Of a stretch of DNA of 23,325 nucleotides, positions 6,771 to 14,201 are shown one piece after another; positions within the stretch are counted from its first letter, which is position 1; each line of letters begins with the position of its first letter. The position numbers and the translations under genes are program-made. The notes under the pieces are model-generated. The model ran no database searches. It saw nothing but the letters and a program-made list of their open reading frames with translations, and was not told where the DNA came from. The stretch comes from Ruminococcaceae bacterium UBA6392. GTDB taxonomy: Bacteria; Bacillota; Clostridia; Oscillospirales; Acutalibacteraceae. The stretch covers positions 2,084 through 25,408 of the forward strand of contig DJQG01000056.1 in NCBI GenBank assembly GCA_002438685.1, written 5' to 3'.

Positions 6771-8021
6771 ATGAATGATTTTATCGGCAAAAATTATACT
6801 GTCCCTCAGATTGATCTGAGCGTGAAGCCGGAGAATACGGCGGAAAAATACGCTTATATCTATGAACAGACCGTGGTCGATGACAGCGAAAACTATCTCG
6901 GCCACCCCGACTCCGTCCTGCTCAAAAACGGCGATATTCTTACTGTATATCCCCACGGACACGGCAAGGGCGCCGTCCTCAATAAAATAAGCACGGACGG
7001 CGGGCGCAGCTACACAAAAAATATAGCTTCTCCGCCCGAATCGTGGAAAAAATCGCTCGAGACTCCGACTGTCTACCGCCTCGAATTTTCGGATGGTACG
7101 CCCGACAAATTGGTTCTCATTTCCGCAAACTCCAAGTGGCCCGGAATGGACACACCCGGCGGCTTCAACTGCTCTGTCTCCTGCGACGAGGGCGAAACAT
7201 GGAGCGAGTTTGAGACCTTTTATTCGCGAGCCGACGGCTATGAGCTTATCCCGATAGTCGCCATGGCTTCGCTGACAAGGCTCAAGGAGAACGGCAATTT
7301 TGTCGATAAATGGATGGGCTTCTTCCATGACAGCAATTTCTATAACTACAAAACCATTCTCAGCTTTACACCCGACGGGCGTGTGCAGTGGAACGAACCG
7401 GAGAAATATTTTGCCGCCCACAGAGAGATAGAACTGCGCTCGAATATGTGCGAGGTCGAAGTCATACGCAGCGACAGGGGAGCGGGCGACGAGCTTTGCC
7501 TCATCTCGCGCTCGAACACGAAGAAGGAAAATTCGCTTATCTCATTTTCACGCGACGAGGGCAAAACATGGTCGGAACCCGTACACGCCCCCGCGGCTCT
7601 CAACGGCGAGCGCCACAAGGCGGACTATCTGAAAGACGGCAGACTGTTCATAACCTTCCGCTCGATAGAGCGTGACCCGGAAAAGGTGAAGCTCCATTCC
7701 GATAACGGCGACTGGTACAGCGAGGGCTGGATAGCGTGGATAGGCAGCTACGACGACCTGAAAAACGGTACTGAGGGCGACTATCGAATCAAGATAGCCC
7801 ACACCTATCTCGACGGTCAGACCGAGCCTGGAATCGAAGCGAACGCCGACACCGCCTATTGCGGCAATGTAGTGCTTCCCGACGGCACGGCGGTCACCTC
7901 GTCCTACGGCCGTTTCGGCGAGAAAAACGCGGACGGCAGCGACAAAACATATATAATCTCCAAGCGCATCAACCCGCGCGACACGGACGAACTCGCGGCA
8001 AGGCGCGATAATATCGGTTGA
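6771..8021 (+). CDS. Sialidase-fold (BNR/Asp-box) protein, exo-glycosidase-like
   Basis: This 416-residue protein is predicted to be a six-bladed sialidase-type beta-propeller. Three Asp-boxes are visible: STDGGRSY (74-81), SCDEGETW (137-144) and SRDEGKTW (260-267), plus a degenerate SFTPDGRVQW (198-207). Conserved-looking arginines (ELRSN, FRSIERDP, SSYGRFG) could supply part of a carboxylate-binding triad, but I cannot assign a full GH33 active site, so the substrate is open. There is no signal peptide, which suggests a cytoplasmic enzyme. The start lies 4 nt after the alpha-galactosidase stop, and its GGAG ribosome binding site overlaps the end of that gene, so translation is probably coupled. 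The pairing suggests joint action on one galactose-capped glycan. It could instead belong to another propeller glycosidase family. Confidence 0.8.
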   Translation: MNDFIGKNYTVPQIDLSVKPENTAEKYAYIYEQTVVDDSENYLGHPDSVLLKNGDILTVYPHGHGKGAVLNKISTDGGRSYTKNIASPPESWKKSLETPTVYRLEFSDGTPDKLVLISANSKWPGMDTPGGFNCSVSCDEGETWSEFETFYSRADGYELIPIVAMASLTRLKENGNFVDKWMGFFHDSNFYNYKTILSFTPDGRVQWNEPEKYFAAHREIELRSNMCEVEVIRSDRGAGDELCLISRSNTKKENSLISFSRDEGKTWSEPVHAPAALNGERHKADYLKDGRLFITFRSIERDPEKVKLHSDNGDWYSEGWIAWIGSYDDLKNGTEGDYRIKIAHTYLDGQTEPGIEANADTAYCGNVVLPDGTAVTSSYGRFGEKNADGSDKTYIISKRINPRDTDELAARRDNIG

Positions 8022-8046
8022 AATCCTGCCTTCCATATGTTACAAT
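8018..8046 (+). promoter_or_regulatory. Predicted promoter of the HhH protein / phosphohexomutase operon
   Basis: TTGAAA (8018-8023) and TACAAT (8041-8046) have 17-nt spacing. The -35 overlaps the stop codon of the sialidase-fold gene. The predicted start lies about 25 bases before the GTG at 8077. Confidence 0.6.
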
Positions 8047-8076
8047 AAATTCAATAAATTGCCGGAGGTGGACGCT

Positions 8077-8409
8077 GTGAGCAGATCGAAAAACGAAATT
8101 CTGCTTGCGGCGTCCGCGTTCATTCTGCTCGCTGCGGCGATATCTGCGGTGTTTGCCCTGCGGTTCTCTCCGAGCCGCGCCGGGAGTATAATTCAATATA
8201 CCTCTTCGCCCGGCGGCGGGATAGACATAAATTCCGCTGACAAAGAGGAGCTGACCGCGCTCGACGGCATCGGAGAAAAGAAAGCCGAAAATATTATTGA
8301 CTACCGCGAGGAACACGGAGAATTTGTTTATCCGTGGGAGATAACGAATGTCGACGGGATAGGCGAAAAGACCTACGGCAAAATCAAAAACGATATCTGC
8401 GCCGAATGA
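8077..8409 (+). CDS. Membrane-anchored ComEA-like helix-hairpin-helix protein
   Basis: This 110-residue protein has one N-terminal membrane helix (about residues 7-29), a short linker, and two helix-hairpin-helix motifs: IDINSADKEELTALDGIGEKK (from 49) and ITNVDGIGEKTYGKIKND (89-106). The INSAD...L..L.GIG pattern is the hallmark of ComEA, the outward-facing DNA receptor of competence systems; the motif binds duplex DNA without sequence specificity. The protein is shorter than typical ComEA (about 200 residues) and lacks the SLBB-like segment. No comEB or comEC gene is next to it. I chose the GTG start at 8077 because GGAGGTG lies 6 nt before it. It is followed 25 nt later by a phosphohexomutase, an unexpected partner. 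A role in DNA uptake is possible but not shown by context. Confidence 0.82.
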   Translation: MSRSKNEILLAASAFILLAAAISAVFALRFSPSRAGSIIQYTSSPGGGIDINSADKEELTALDGIGEKKAENIIDYREEHGEFVYPWEITNVDGIGEKTYGKIKNDICAE

Positions 8410-8434
8410 CGCAGAAGAAACGGGAGGAACGGAT

Positions 8435-9919
8435 ATGACGGGCATCTATAAAAAGTTCAAGAGCGGAACGGATATCCGCGGAATAGGCATCGGAAACGGC
8501 GATGAGCCGCTCTATATGAGCGACGAGTTTATCTCAAAGGTGAGCGCGGCGTTCGCGGATTTCCTCAGCGAAAAGACAGGCAAAGCGGCGGATAAGCTCA
8601 CCGTTGCTATCGGTCACGATCCGCGCCTTTCGGCCGGGCGTATAAGTGCGGCGGTCGTCAGGGGACTCGCTTTGCGCGGAGTCAATATAATCGACTGCTC
8701 GCTCAGCTCCACTCCCGCCATGTTCATGGCGGTGCTCGATCTGCCCTGCGACGGCTCCGTCCAGATGACTGCAAGCCACCACCCGGGCGACAGAAACGGA
8801 CTCAAATTTTTTACCGTCGACGGCGGACTTGATTCGCCCGATATCGCTTGCATACTCGAAAAAGCCGAGAATATCGAACTCGGAAATGCTCCTGTAAAAA
8901 TAACCGCGTGCGACCATATGAAGCAGTACGCCGCGCACCTGCGCTCGCTTATCTGCAAGGGCATCAGCGCGGACGAGGCCGACAAGCCGCTTGCGGGCAT
9001 GAGAATAATGGTAGACGCCGGAAACGGCGCGGGCGGCTTCTACGCTTCCGAAGTTCTCGCGCCTCTGGGCGCCGATGTCTCCCCGAGCATGAATCTCGAG
9101 CCGGATGGCAATTTCCCCGTATATGTGCCGAATCCCGAGTCATCCGTCATGATAGACAGCGCCGCCGAGCGGGTCAAGCAGACAAAAGCCGATTTCGGCA
9201 TTGTTTTCGACACCGATGTTGACAGAGCGGGCTGCATCCTCTCGGACGGCAGGGAACTTAACCGCAACCGCCTTGTTGCCATGATATCGGCTGTTATCCT
9301 GGAAAACGAACCGGGCGCGGTCATAGTCACAGATTCCGTGACCTCTGCGGGTCTCACGAAATTCATCGAAGCGCACGGCGGCAAGCATATCAGATTCAAG
9401 CGCGGTTATAAGAATGTTATCAACAAGCAAATAGAACTCAATAAAGAGGGTATCGACTGCCCGCTTGCTATAGAGACCTCCGGTCATGCCGCGTTCAGGG
9501 AGAACTACTATCTCGACGACGGCGCGTATCTCGTCACGAAGCTCATTATAAAAGCGGCTCTGCTCAAAAAGAGCGGCGGCAGCCTCGAGAGCTTTATCTC
9601 CGACCTTGAAGAGCCGGTGGAGGAGCTGGAGCGCAGGTTCAAGATAGACCTTGAAGATTTCAAGCCCTACGGCGAAAAAGTCATAGCTGACCTGAAAGCG
9701 CTCGCCGAAGAGCGCGACGGTTGGCAGGCGGAGAAGATAAACTACGAGGGTATCAGAATAAACACTGATAAAGACAACGGTAACGGATGGTTCCTGCTGC
9801 GCATGAGCGTGCATGATCCGATCCTTGTTCTGAACCTTGAGAGCAACACAAAGGGCGGCACGGAAAAAATGCTCGCCGATGTGACTGAATTTTTGAAAGC
9901 ATATAACAAGCTGAACTGA
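8435..9919 (+). CDS. Phosphohexomutase family protein (phosphomannomutase/phosphoglucomutase) with variant motifs
   Basis: This 494-residue protein of the alpha-D-phosphohexomutase superfamily would interconvert hexose-1- and hexose-6-phosphates. Seen in order: the phosphoserine loop TASHHPGDRNGLKFF (Ser114), the Mg loop DTDVDR (Asp259, Asp261, Asp263), the sugar loop IETSGH (347-351) and a C-terminal loop RMSVHDPILVLNLES. Canonical enzymes have ASHNP, GEESGH or similar, and R-x-SGTEP. The His-Asp-Pro form of the phosphate loop marks a distinct subfamily; I recall similar HDP loops in a plant plastid branch. Substrate is therefore uncertain: mannose, glucose or another sugar phosphate. The ribosome binding site GGGAGGAAC precedes the ATG. 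A strong intrinsic terminator follows. If it converts glucose-1-phosphate, it would link galactose breakdown to glycolysis. Confidence 0.87.
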   Translation: MTGIYKKFKSGTDIRGIGIGNGDEPLYMSDEFISKVSAAFADFLSEKTGKAADKLTVAIGHDPRLSAGRISAAVVRGLALRGVNIIDCSLSSTPAMFMAVLDLPCDGSVQMTASHHPGDRNGLKFFTVDGGLDSPDIACILEKAENIELGNAPVKITACDHMKQYAAHLRSLICKGISADEADKPLAGMRIMVDAGNGAGGFYASEVLAPLGADVSPSMNLEPDGNFPVYVPNPESSVMIDSAAERVKQTKADFGIVFDTDVDRAGCILSDGRELNRNRLVAMISAVILENEPGAVIVTDSVTSAGLTKFIEAHGGKHIRFKRGYKNVINKQIELNKEGIDCPLAIETSGHAAFRENYYLDDGAYLVTKLIIKAALLKKSGGSLESFISDLEEPVEELERRFKIDLEDFKPYGEKVIADLKALAEERDGWQAEKINYEGIRINTDKDNGNGWFLLRMSVHDPILVLNLESNTKGGTEKMLADVTEFLKAYNKLN

Positions 9920-9926
9920 TGCAGAA

Positions 9927-9966
9927 GGCGTGCGAAGCAAAAAAAGGCTGCGCACGCCGGTTTTTT
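9927..9966 (+). terminator. Intrinsic terminator after the phosphohexomutase
   Basis: GGCGTGCG (9927-9934) pairs perfectly with CGCACGCC (9951-9958). An inner AGC/GCT extension sits beyond one mismatch, and GG plus six T follow. It lies 7 bases after the stop codon. This is the clearest rho-independent terminator in the window. Confidence 0.85.
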
Positions 9967-9980
9967 ATACTTTTGCGTTC

Positions 9981-10015
9981 TTGACTGAAACGCTCGGTGT
10001 ATGATAATATTATCA
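9981..10015 (+). promoter_or_regulatory. Predicted promoter of the beta-galactosidase gene with overlapping palindrome
   Basis: TTGACT (9981-9986) and TAATAT (10005-10010) are 18 nt apart, with TGA before the -10. The -10 is embedded in a perfect 14-bp palindrome, TGATAATATTATCA (10002-10015), which could be a repressor site. The 12-mer TATGATAATATT (10000-10011) also occurs at the alpha-galactosidase promoter. Confidence 0.55.
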
Positions 10016-10044
10016 AAAGACTTTCATTTCCTGGGAGGGTCATT

Positions 10045-13000
10045 ATGACAAAAAATACAGAGAAAGAATTTTGGCAAGATATAGATGTGTATTCCGTCAA
10101 CACGGAGCCGCGAAGCGCGGCGGGCTTTCCGCGCGATGAGGCGTGGGAGAAAAAGACCGTCAGCCTCAACGGCGTCTGGAAATTCCATTATTGCGAGAGC
10201 GTCAACGATATCATCGAGGGCTACTACGCGCCCGATTTTGACTTAAGCTCGTTCGACGATCTTGAAGTCCCGTCCGAGTGGCAGATAAAGGGTTACGACA
10301 CCCCGATATATACTAATATCAATTATCCCAAGGCAATCTCTACAACTAAGATTCCCTACATAAAGCCGGAGCTCAACTCCTGCGGACTCTATGTCCGCGA
10401 GTTTGAGGTCGCCGAGACCGAGGATAATATATTCATTCACTTCGGCGGCATCAACTCGAGCGGCGAAGTTTTTGTCAACGGCAAGTTTGTCGGCTATTCT
10501 CAGGATACTTTTGACGAGTGCGAGTACGATATAACGGACTTTGTCCATCCGGGCACCAACCGCCTCGCAGTCACCGTGCGCCGCTACTGCACTGGCAGCT
10601 ATCTTGAGGATCAGGATATGTGGCGCCTCTCCGGTATCTTCCGCGATGTGACGCTCGTCTATGAGCCGAAAGTTTTTATAGAGGATATGTATATGCGCAG
10701 CGAGATGGCGGAGGATTTTAAATCTGCCGTGTTCAAGCTCGACTGCGTTGTCAAGGCGCGCCGCGCTCAGTTCGACGGCGGCAAGCTCAAGGTCGAGATT
10801 CTTCGCGCCGACGGCGCAGGATTCGCGTCTGCCGAGGCGGAGGTAAAACCCCTTGCGGACGGCGAATATTGCAGCATTTCCCTTGAAATACCCGTCAGCA
10901 ATTTTGAACTCTGGAGCCATGAGGATCCGTATCTCTACACTGTACATATAACTCTTTCCGGCGGCGAATACACCGACCGCAGGGAGCATAAATTCGGATT
11001 CAGAGAAGTGAAAATAACGCCCTATGACCGCAAGACGGGCAGAGGTCCGTTCATTCTGCTCAACGGCGTTCCGCTCAAAATCTGCGGCGTCAACCGCCAT
11101 GATTTCCACCCGGACTACGGCCACGCCGTGCCCGAGAGTATAATCAGGAGCGATCTCGAGCTGCTCAAGAACAGCAACATAACCAATGTGCGCACCTGCC
11201 ACTATCCGAATTCGCGTCGCTTCTATGAGCTGTGCGACGAGATAGGTATTCTTGTCATGAGCGAGAACAATCTCGAGACCCACGGCCTCGCAACGCGTGT
11301 CCCGCGCAGTGATCCGCAGTGGACAGCCGAGTGCTGCTACCGCGTGCGCAATATGGTCAACAGCTATAAGAACCACTCCTGCATTCTCTTCTGGTCGCTC
11401 GGCAACGAGTCCGGCAACGGCAACGCATTCGCCGAGATGAAGAAAGAGATTTTGAAGATAGACAAGACCCGCCCGGTTCACTATGAACCCGACGCGAAGC
11501 TCAAGACGAGCGATTTGTTCAGCGAGATGTACACCGTGCAGACCGCGATGAAGGAGATAGGTGAGAACAAGCCGCATATCCACAGCCGCGCGCTCTGGAA
11601 TCTCGGCCTTGGCTATCATCTCAAGCCCTCGGATTATATCGACAAGCCGTTCATTGAGTGCGAGTATTCCCACGCCATGGGCAACAGCATGGGCAACTTC
11701 GCCGATTACTGGGAGGATTTCAAGAAATATGACCGTCTCGCGGGCGGATATATCTGGGACTTTGCCGACCAGGCTATAAGAACAAAGACCGCAGACGGCA
11801 AGGATAAGTGGAACTACGGCGGCGACTTCGGCGATAAGCCGAATGATTCGAACTTCGCTTTCAACGGTGTTTTTCGCGGCGACCGCACGCCCAACCCGCA
11901 CTATTACGAAGTTGTCAAATGCTATCAGCAGGTCGATTTCTCGCTTGAGCACGGCAGAATAGCGATTCTCAATCGCTTCATGTTCACCTCGCTCGAGAAT
12001 TTCAAGCTTCGCCTTGAACTGCGCGAGCAGGGCAGACTTATCGAATCCGCCGAGCTCGATCTTCCCGATAAGGGCTATCTTGAAAAGGCGTATGTCGATA
12101 TCCCGTTCGATATCAGAACCGAAAGCGAGCGCACACTCGACTGCGAGCTGATTCTGCGCCGCGATATGATGCACCTCGAAGCCGGTCACACAATGGCGCG
12201 CGAGCAGTTTGTTCTCGGCAAGTATAACTATTCTTTGTCTTCTCCGAAAGCGGACGGCAAGAAAGTTGAAATAAAATATTCAAAGAACGACAAGTGCTAT
12301 GTCGTCTCCGGAAACGGCTTTGAAGTGAAGCTCAGCAAAAGAACCGGCGAGCTCTGCTCATACAAAAAGGACGGCGTCGAGCGCCTTGAGCGCGGCATTC
12401 GCCCGCAGTTCTCCCGCGCGAATATCGACAACGAGCGCATGGCTCAGGTGCCGTTTGAGTGGGTCAAGACGCTTATCGGTCTGCGCGCTTTCGACAGCGC
12501 GGAGCGCATGATGCGCCCCGTCTCCGTCAAGGCGGAGCATTTCGGCAGCTGCGTCAAGCTCAGTGTCAAGTGGCACACGAAGTATCTTTCGGGTATCGTT
12601 ACCGAATATCTTGTGTTCCCGGACGGCTCGCTCTCCGCGTCGCTGACCTGCAAGAACATCACACCGATTAATCTGCCGCGCTACGGTCTGACATTCGAGC
12701 TGACCGACGGAGTCGACGGAATAGAATATTACGGCAAGGGTCCGCACGAGAACTACTGCGACCGCAAGGCCTCTGCGCGCCTCGGCGTTTATCGCTTCCG
12801 GAGCGCAGAGAGCTTCATCCACGACTACCTGTTCCCGCAGGAGAACGCCAACCGCTGCGATGTGAGATGGCTCAAGGTCGGTGGCGAGAGGGGAGTCACG
12901 GTGACGGCAGCGGGAACGCCGTTTGAGATGAGCGTCCACCCGTATACGAAGAAGATGCTCTACGATGCGGCTCACTCCTGCGAGCTTGGGCGCACCCCGA

Positions 13001-13131
13001 ACCTGACCGTCAATATCGACGGCAGACAGCAGGGCGTCGGCGGCGATGTCCCCGCGATCGCAACGCTCAAAAAGCCGTATAAAATCCCCAAATACAAGAA
13101 GCTCGAGATGAAAGTTATCCTCTCGTTCTGA
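10045..13131 (+). CDS. lacZ: GH2 beta-galactosidase, LacZ type
   Basis: This 1028-residue enzyme is full length for LacZ and should hydrolyse lactose and other beta-galactosides to galactose. Domains in order: N-terminal jelly-roll (about 40-215, with VPSEWQIKGYDTPIYTN), immunoglobulin-like domain (about 218-335), TIM barrel (about 336-640) and a C-terminal beta-galactosidase small-chain domain (about 745-1025). Active-site motifs: ICGVNRHDFHP, NVRTCHYPN, SLGNESGNG with acid/base Glu455, and IECEYSHAMGN with nucleophile Glu540. There is no signal peptide, so it is cytoplasmic. I placed the start at 10045 behind GGGAGGG; a start 16 codons upstream would fall inside the promoter. The gene stands alone between a terminator at 9927-9966 and one at 13198-13243, so it is monocistronic. 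No lac permease is nearby. Confidence 0.94.
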   Translation: MTKNTEKEFWQDIDVYSVNTEPRSAAGFPRDEAWEKKTVSLNGVWKFHYCESVNDIIEGYYAPDFDLSSFDDLEVPSEWQIKGYDTPIYTNINYPKAISTTKIPYIKPELNSCGLYVREFEVAETEDNIFIHFGGINSSGEVFVNGKFVGYSQDTFDECEYDITDFVHPGTNRLAVTVRRYCTGSYLEDQDMWRLSGIFRDVTLVYEPKVFIEDMYMRSEMAEDFKSAVFKLDCVVKARRAQFDGGKLKVEILRADGAGFASAEAEVKPLADGEYCSISLEIPVSNFELWSHEDPYLYTVHITLSGGEYTDRREHKFGFREVKITPYDRKTGRGPFILLNGVPLKICGVNRHDFHPDYGHAVPESIIRSDLELLKNSNITNVRTCHYPNSRRFYELCDEIGILVMSENNLETHGLATRVPRSDPQWTAECCYRVRNMVNSYKNHSCILFWSLGNESGNGNAFAEMKKEILKIDKTRPVHYEPDAKLKTSDLFSEMYTVQTAMKEIGENKPHIHSRALWNLGLGYHLKPSDYIDKPFIECEYSHAMGNSMGNFADYWEDFKKYDRLAGGYIWDFADQAIRTKTADGKDKWNYGGDFGDKPNDSNFAFNGVFRGDRTPNPHYYEVVKCYQQVDFSLEHGRIAILNRFMFTSLENFKLRLELREQGRLIESAELDLPDKGYLEKAYVDIPFDIRTESERTLDCELILRRDMMHLEAGHTMAREQFVLGKYNYSLSSPKADGKKVEIKYSKNDKCYVVSGNGFEVKLSKRTGELCSYKKDGVERLERGIRPQFSRANIDNERMAQVPFEWVKTLIGLRAFDSAERMMRPVSVKAEHFGSCVKLSVKWHTKYLSGIVTEYLVFPDGSLSASLTCKNITPINLPRYGLTFELTDGVDGIEYYGKGPHENYCDRKASARLGVYRFRSAESFIHDYLFPQENANRCDVRWLKVGGERGVTVTAAGTPFEMSVHPYTKKMLYDAAHSCELGRTPNLTVNIDGRQQGVGGDVPAIATLKKPYKIPKYKKLEMKVILSF

Positions 13132-13197
13132 TAAAATCAAGCGTCACCACTGCGCATATTATCAAGTGAATTCCTGCTTTCTAATACCGCTCAATTT

Positions 13198-13243
13198 AAA
13201 AAGGCTGCCGACACATATTAGTGCGACAGCCTTTTGCTTTTTT
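13198..13243. terminator. Bidirectional intrinsic terminator
   Basis: AAAAGGCTG (13199-13207) pairs with CAGCCTTTT (13227-13235), with an inner CAC/GTG helix and an ATATTA loop. A GC plus T6 tail follows on the plus strand, and T5 on the minus strand. It separates the convergent beta-galactosidase and dehydrogenase genes. The 66 bases between the beta-galactosidase stop and the hairpin show nothing else. Confidence 0.8.
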
Positions 13244-14201
13244 ACTTGTTCACCACATTTATCGGTTCACCGTTGGCGAATGCTCTGAGATTTTCTTCAA
13301 CTATTCCGACGAGCCTTGTCCTCGTCTCGAATCCCGCCCAGGCGATGTGCGGGGTTATCAGGCAGTTTTTGCATCCGAGCAGCGGATTGCTTTCTTTCGG
13401 CGGCTCGGTCGAGAGAACGTCGACTCCCGCGCCGGATATCCTGCCCGATTTCAGCGCGTCGGCGAGTGCCTGCTCGTCAACCACGGGACCGCGCGAGGTG
13501 TTGATGAGAAATGCGTTCGGCTTCATCTTTGCGATGAACTCGGCGTTTACAAGCCCGGTCGTCTGCGGAGTCAGCGGGCAGTGAAGGGTCACAAAGTCGG
13601 ACTTTTTAAGCAGCTCGTCGGTCTCAACAAATCTGACCGCCCCGTCGCAGTCTCCGACTTTCGCGGAGCGCGAATTGGCGAGCACATCCATGCCGAAGGC
13701 CTCTGCAATCTTGGCGACCGCCTTGCCTATCTTGCCGTAGCCGATGATGCCTATAGTCTTGCCCTGAAGCTCGGTCAGCGGGGACTTCCAGAAGCAGAAG
13801 TTCGGACAGCTGCTCCATTCGCCGCCGTGCACCGCTTCGCTGTGCAGCGCAACGCGGTTGGTGTGTTCGAGAATGAACGCGAACACGAGCTGAGCTACCG
13901 CCGATGTGCTGTAGCACGGCACGTTTGAAACCGGGATTCCTTTTTTACGTGCAAAATCAACGTCAACGACATTGAAGCCCGTGCTCAGCAGAGTGATAAA
14001 TTTGAGCTCCGGCAGGGCGGCTATCGTCTCGGCATCTATAGGTGTTTTGTTGGTTATGATTATATCGCACCCCCGAGCGCGCTCGACTATCTTCTCCTTC
14101 GGCGTGCGGTCATAGACCGTGTATGTGCCGAATTCGTTGAGAAAATCCCAGCTGAGATCCCCGGGGTTCGTTGTGTATCCGTCAAGAATTACTATCTTCA
14201 T
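13242..14201 (-). CDS. D-2-hydroxyacid dehydrogenase (glycerate/hydroxypyruvate reductase-like)
   Basis: This 319-residue protein is a full-length D-isomer-specific 2-hydroxyacid dehydrogenase. It reversibly reduces a 2-keto acid with NAD(P)H in the cytoplasm. The Rossmann motif is GYGKIG (154-159). The catalytic triad is visible as Arg237 (NTSRGPVVDE), Glu266 (STEPP) and His285 (TPHIAWAG). The residues after the second strand (ANSRSAK) lack the acidic residue typical of NAD-preferring enzymes, which hints at NADPH use; that is inference. The nearest functional class is glycerate dehydrogenase/hydroxypyruvate reductase, but the substrate is not certain. Its start overlaps the end of the patatin gene by 20 nt, with GGAAAGGAAA upstream inside that gene, so the two are translationally coupled. 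A bidirectional terminator follows. Confidence 0.9.
   Translation of the reverse strand: MKIVILDGYTTNPGDLSWDFLNEFGTYTVYDRTPKEKIVERARGCDIIITNKTPIDAETIAALPELKFITLLSTGFNVVDVDFARKKGIPVSNVPCYSTSAVAQLVFAFILEHTNRVALHSEAVHGGEWSSCPNFCFWKSPLTELQGKTIGIIGYGKIGKAVAKIAEAFGMDVLANSRSAKVGDCDGAVRFVETDELLKKSDFVTLHCPLTPQTTGLVNAEFIAKMKPNAFLINTSRGPVVDEQALADALKSGRISGAGVDVLSTEPPKESNPLLGCKNCLITPHIAWAGFETRTRLVGIVEENLRAFANGEPINVVNK

Noticed and set aside
10243..12189. A 648-codon open frame antisense to the beta-galactosidase
   Set aside because: The plus-strand frame encodes a complete LacZ with all active-site motifs. The antisense protein has no recognisable motif, no ribosome binding site, and arises from the strong third-position bias of the genome.
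13624..13917. Arginine-rich open frame overlapping the hydroxyacid dehydrogenase
   Set aside because: It is an out-of-frame reading of the dehydrogenase Rossmann region with low-complexity Arg/His content and no start signal.
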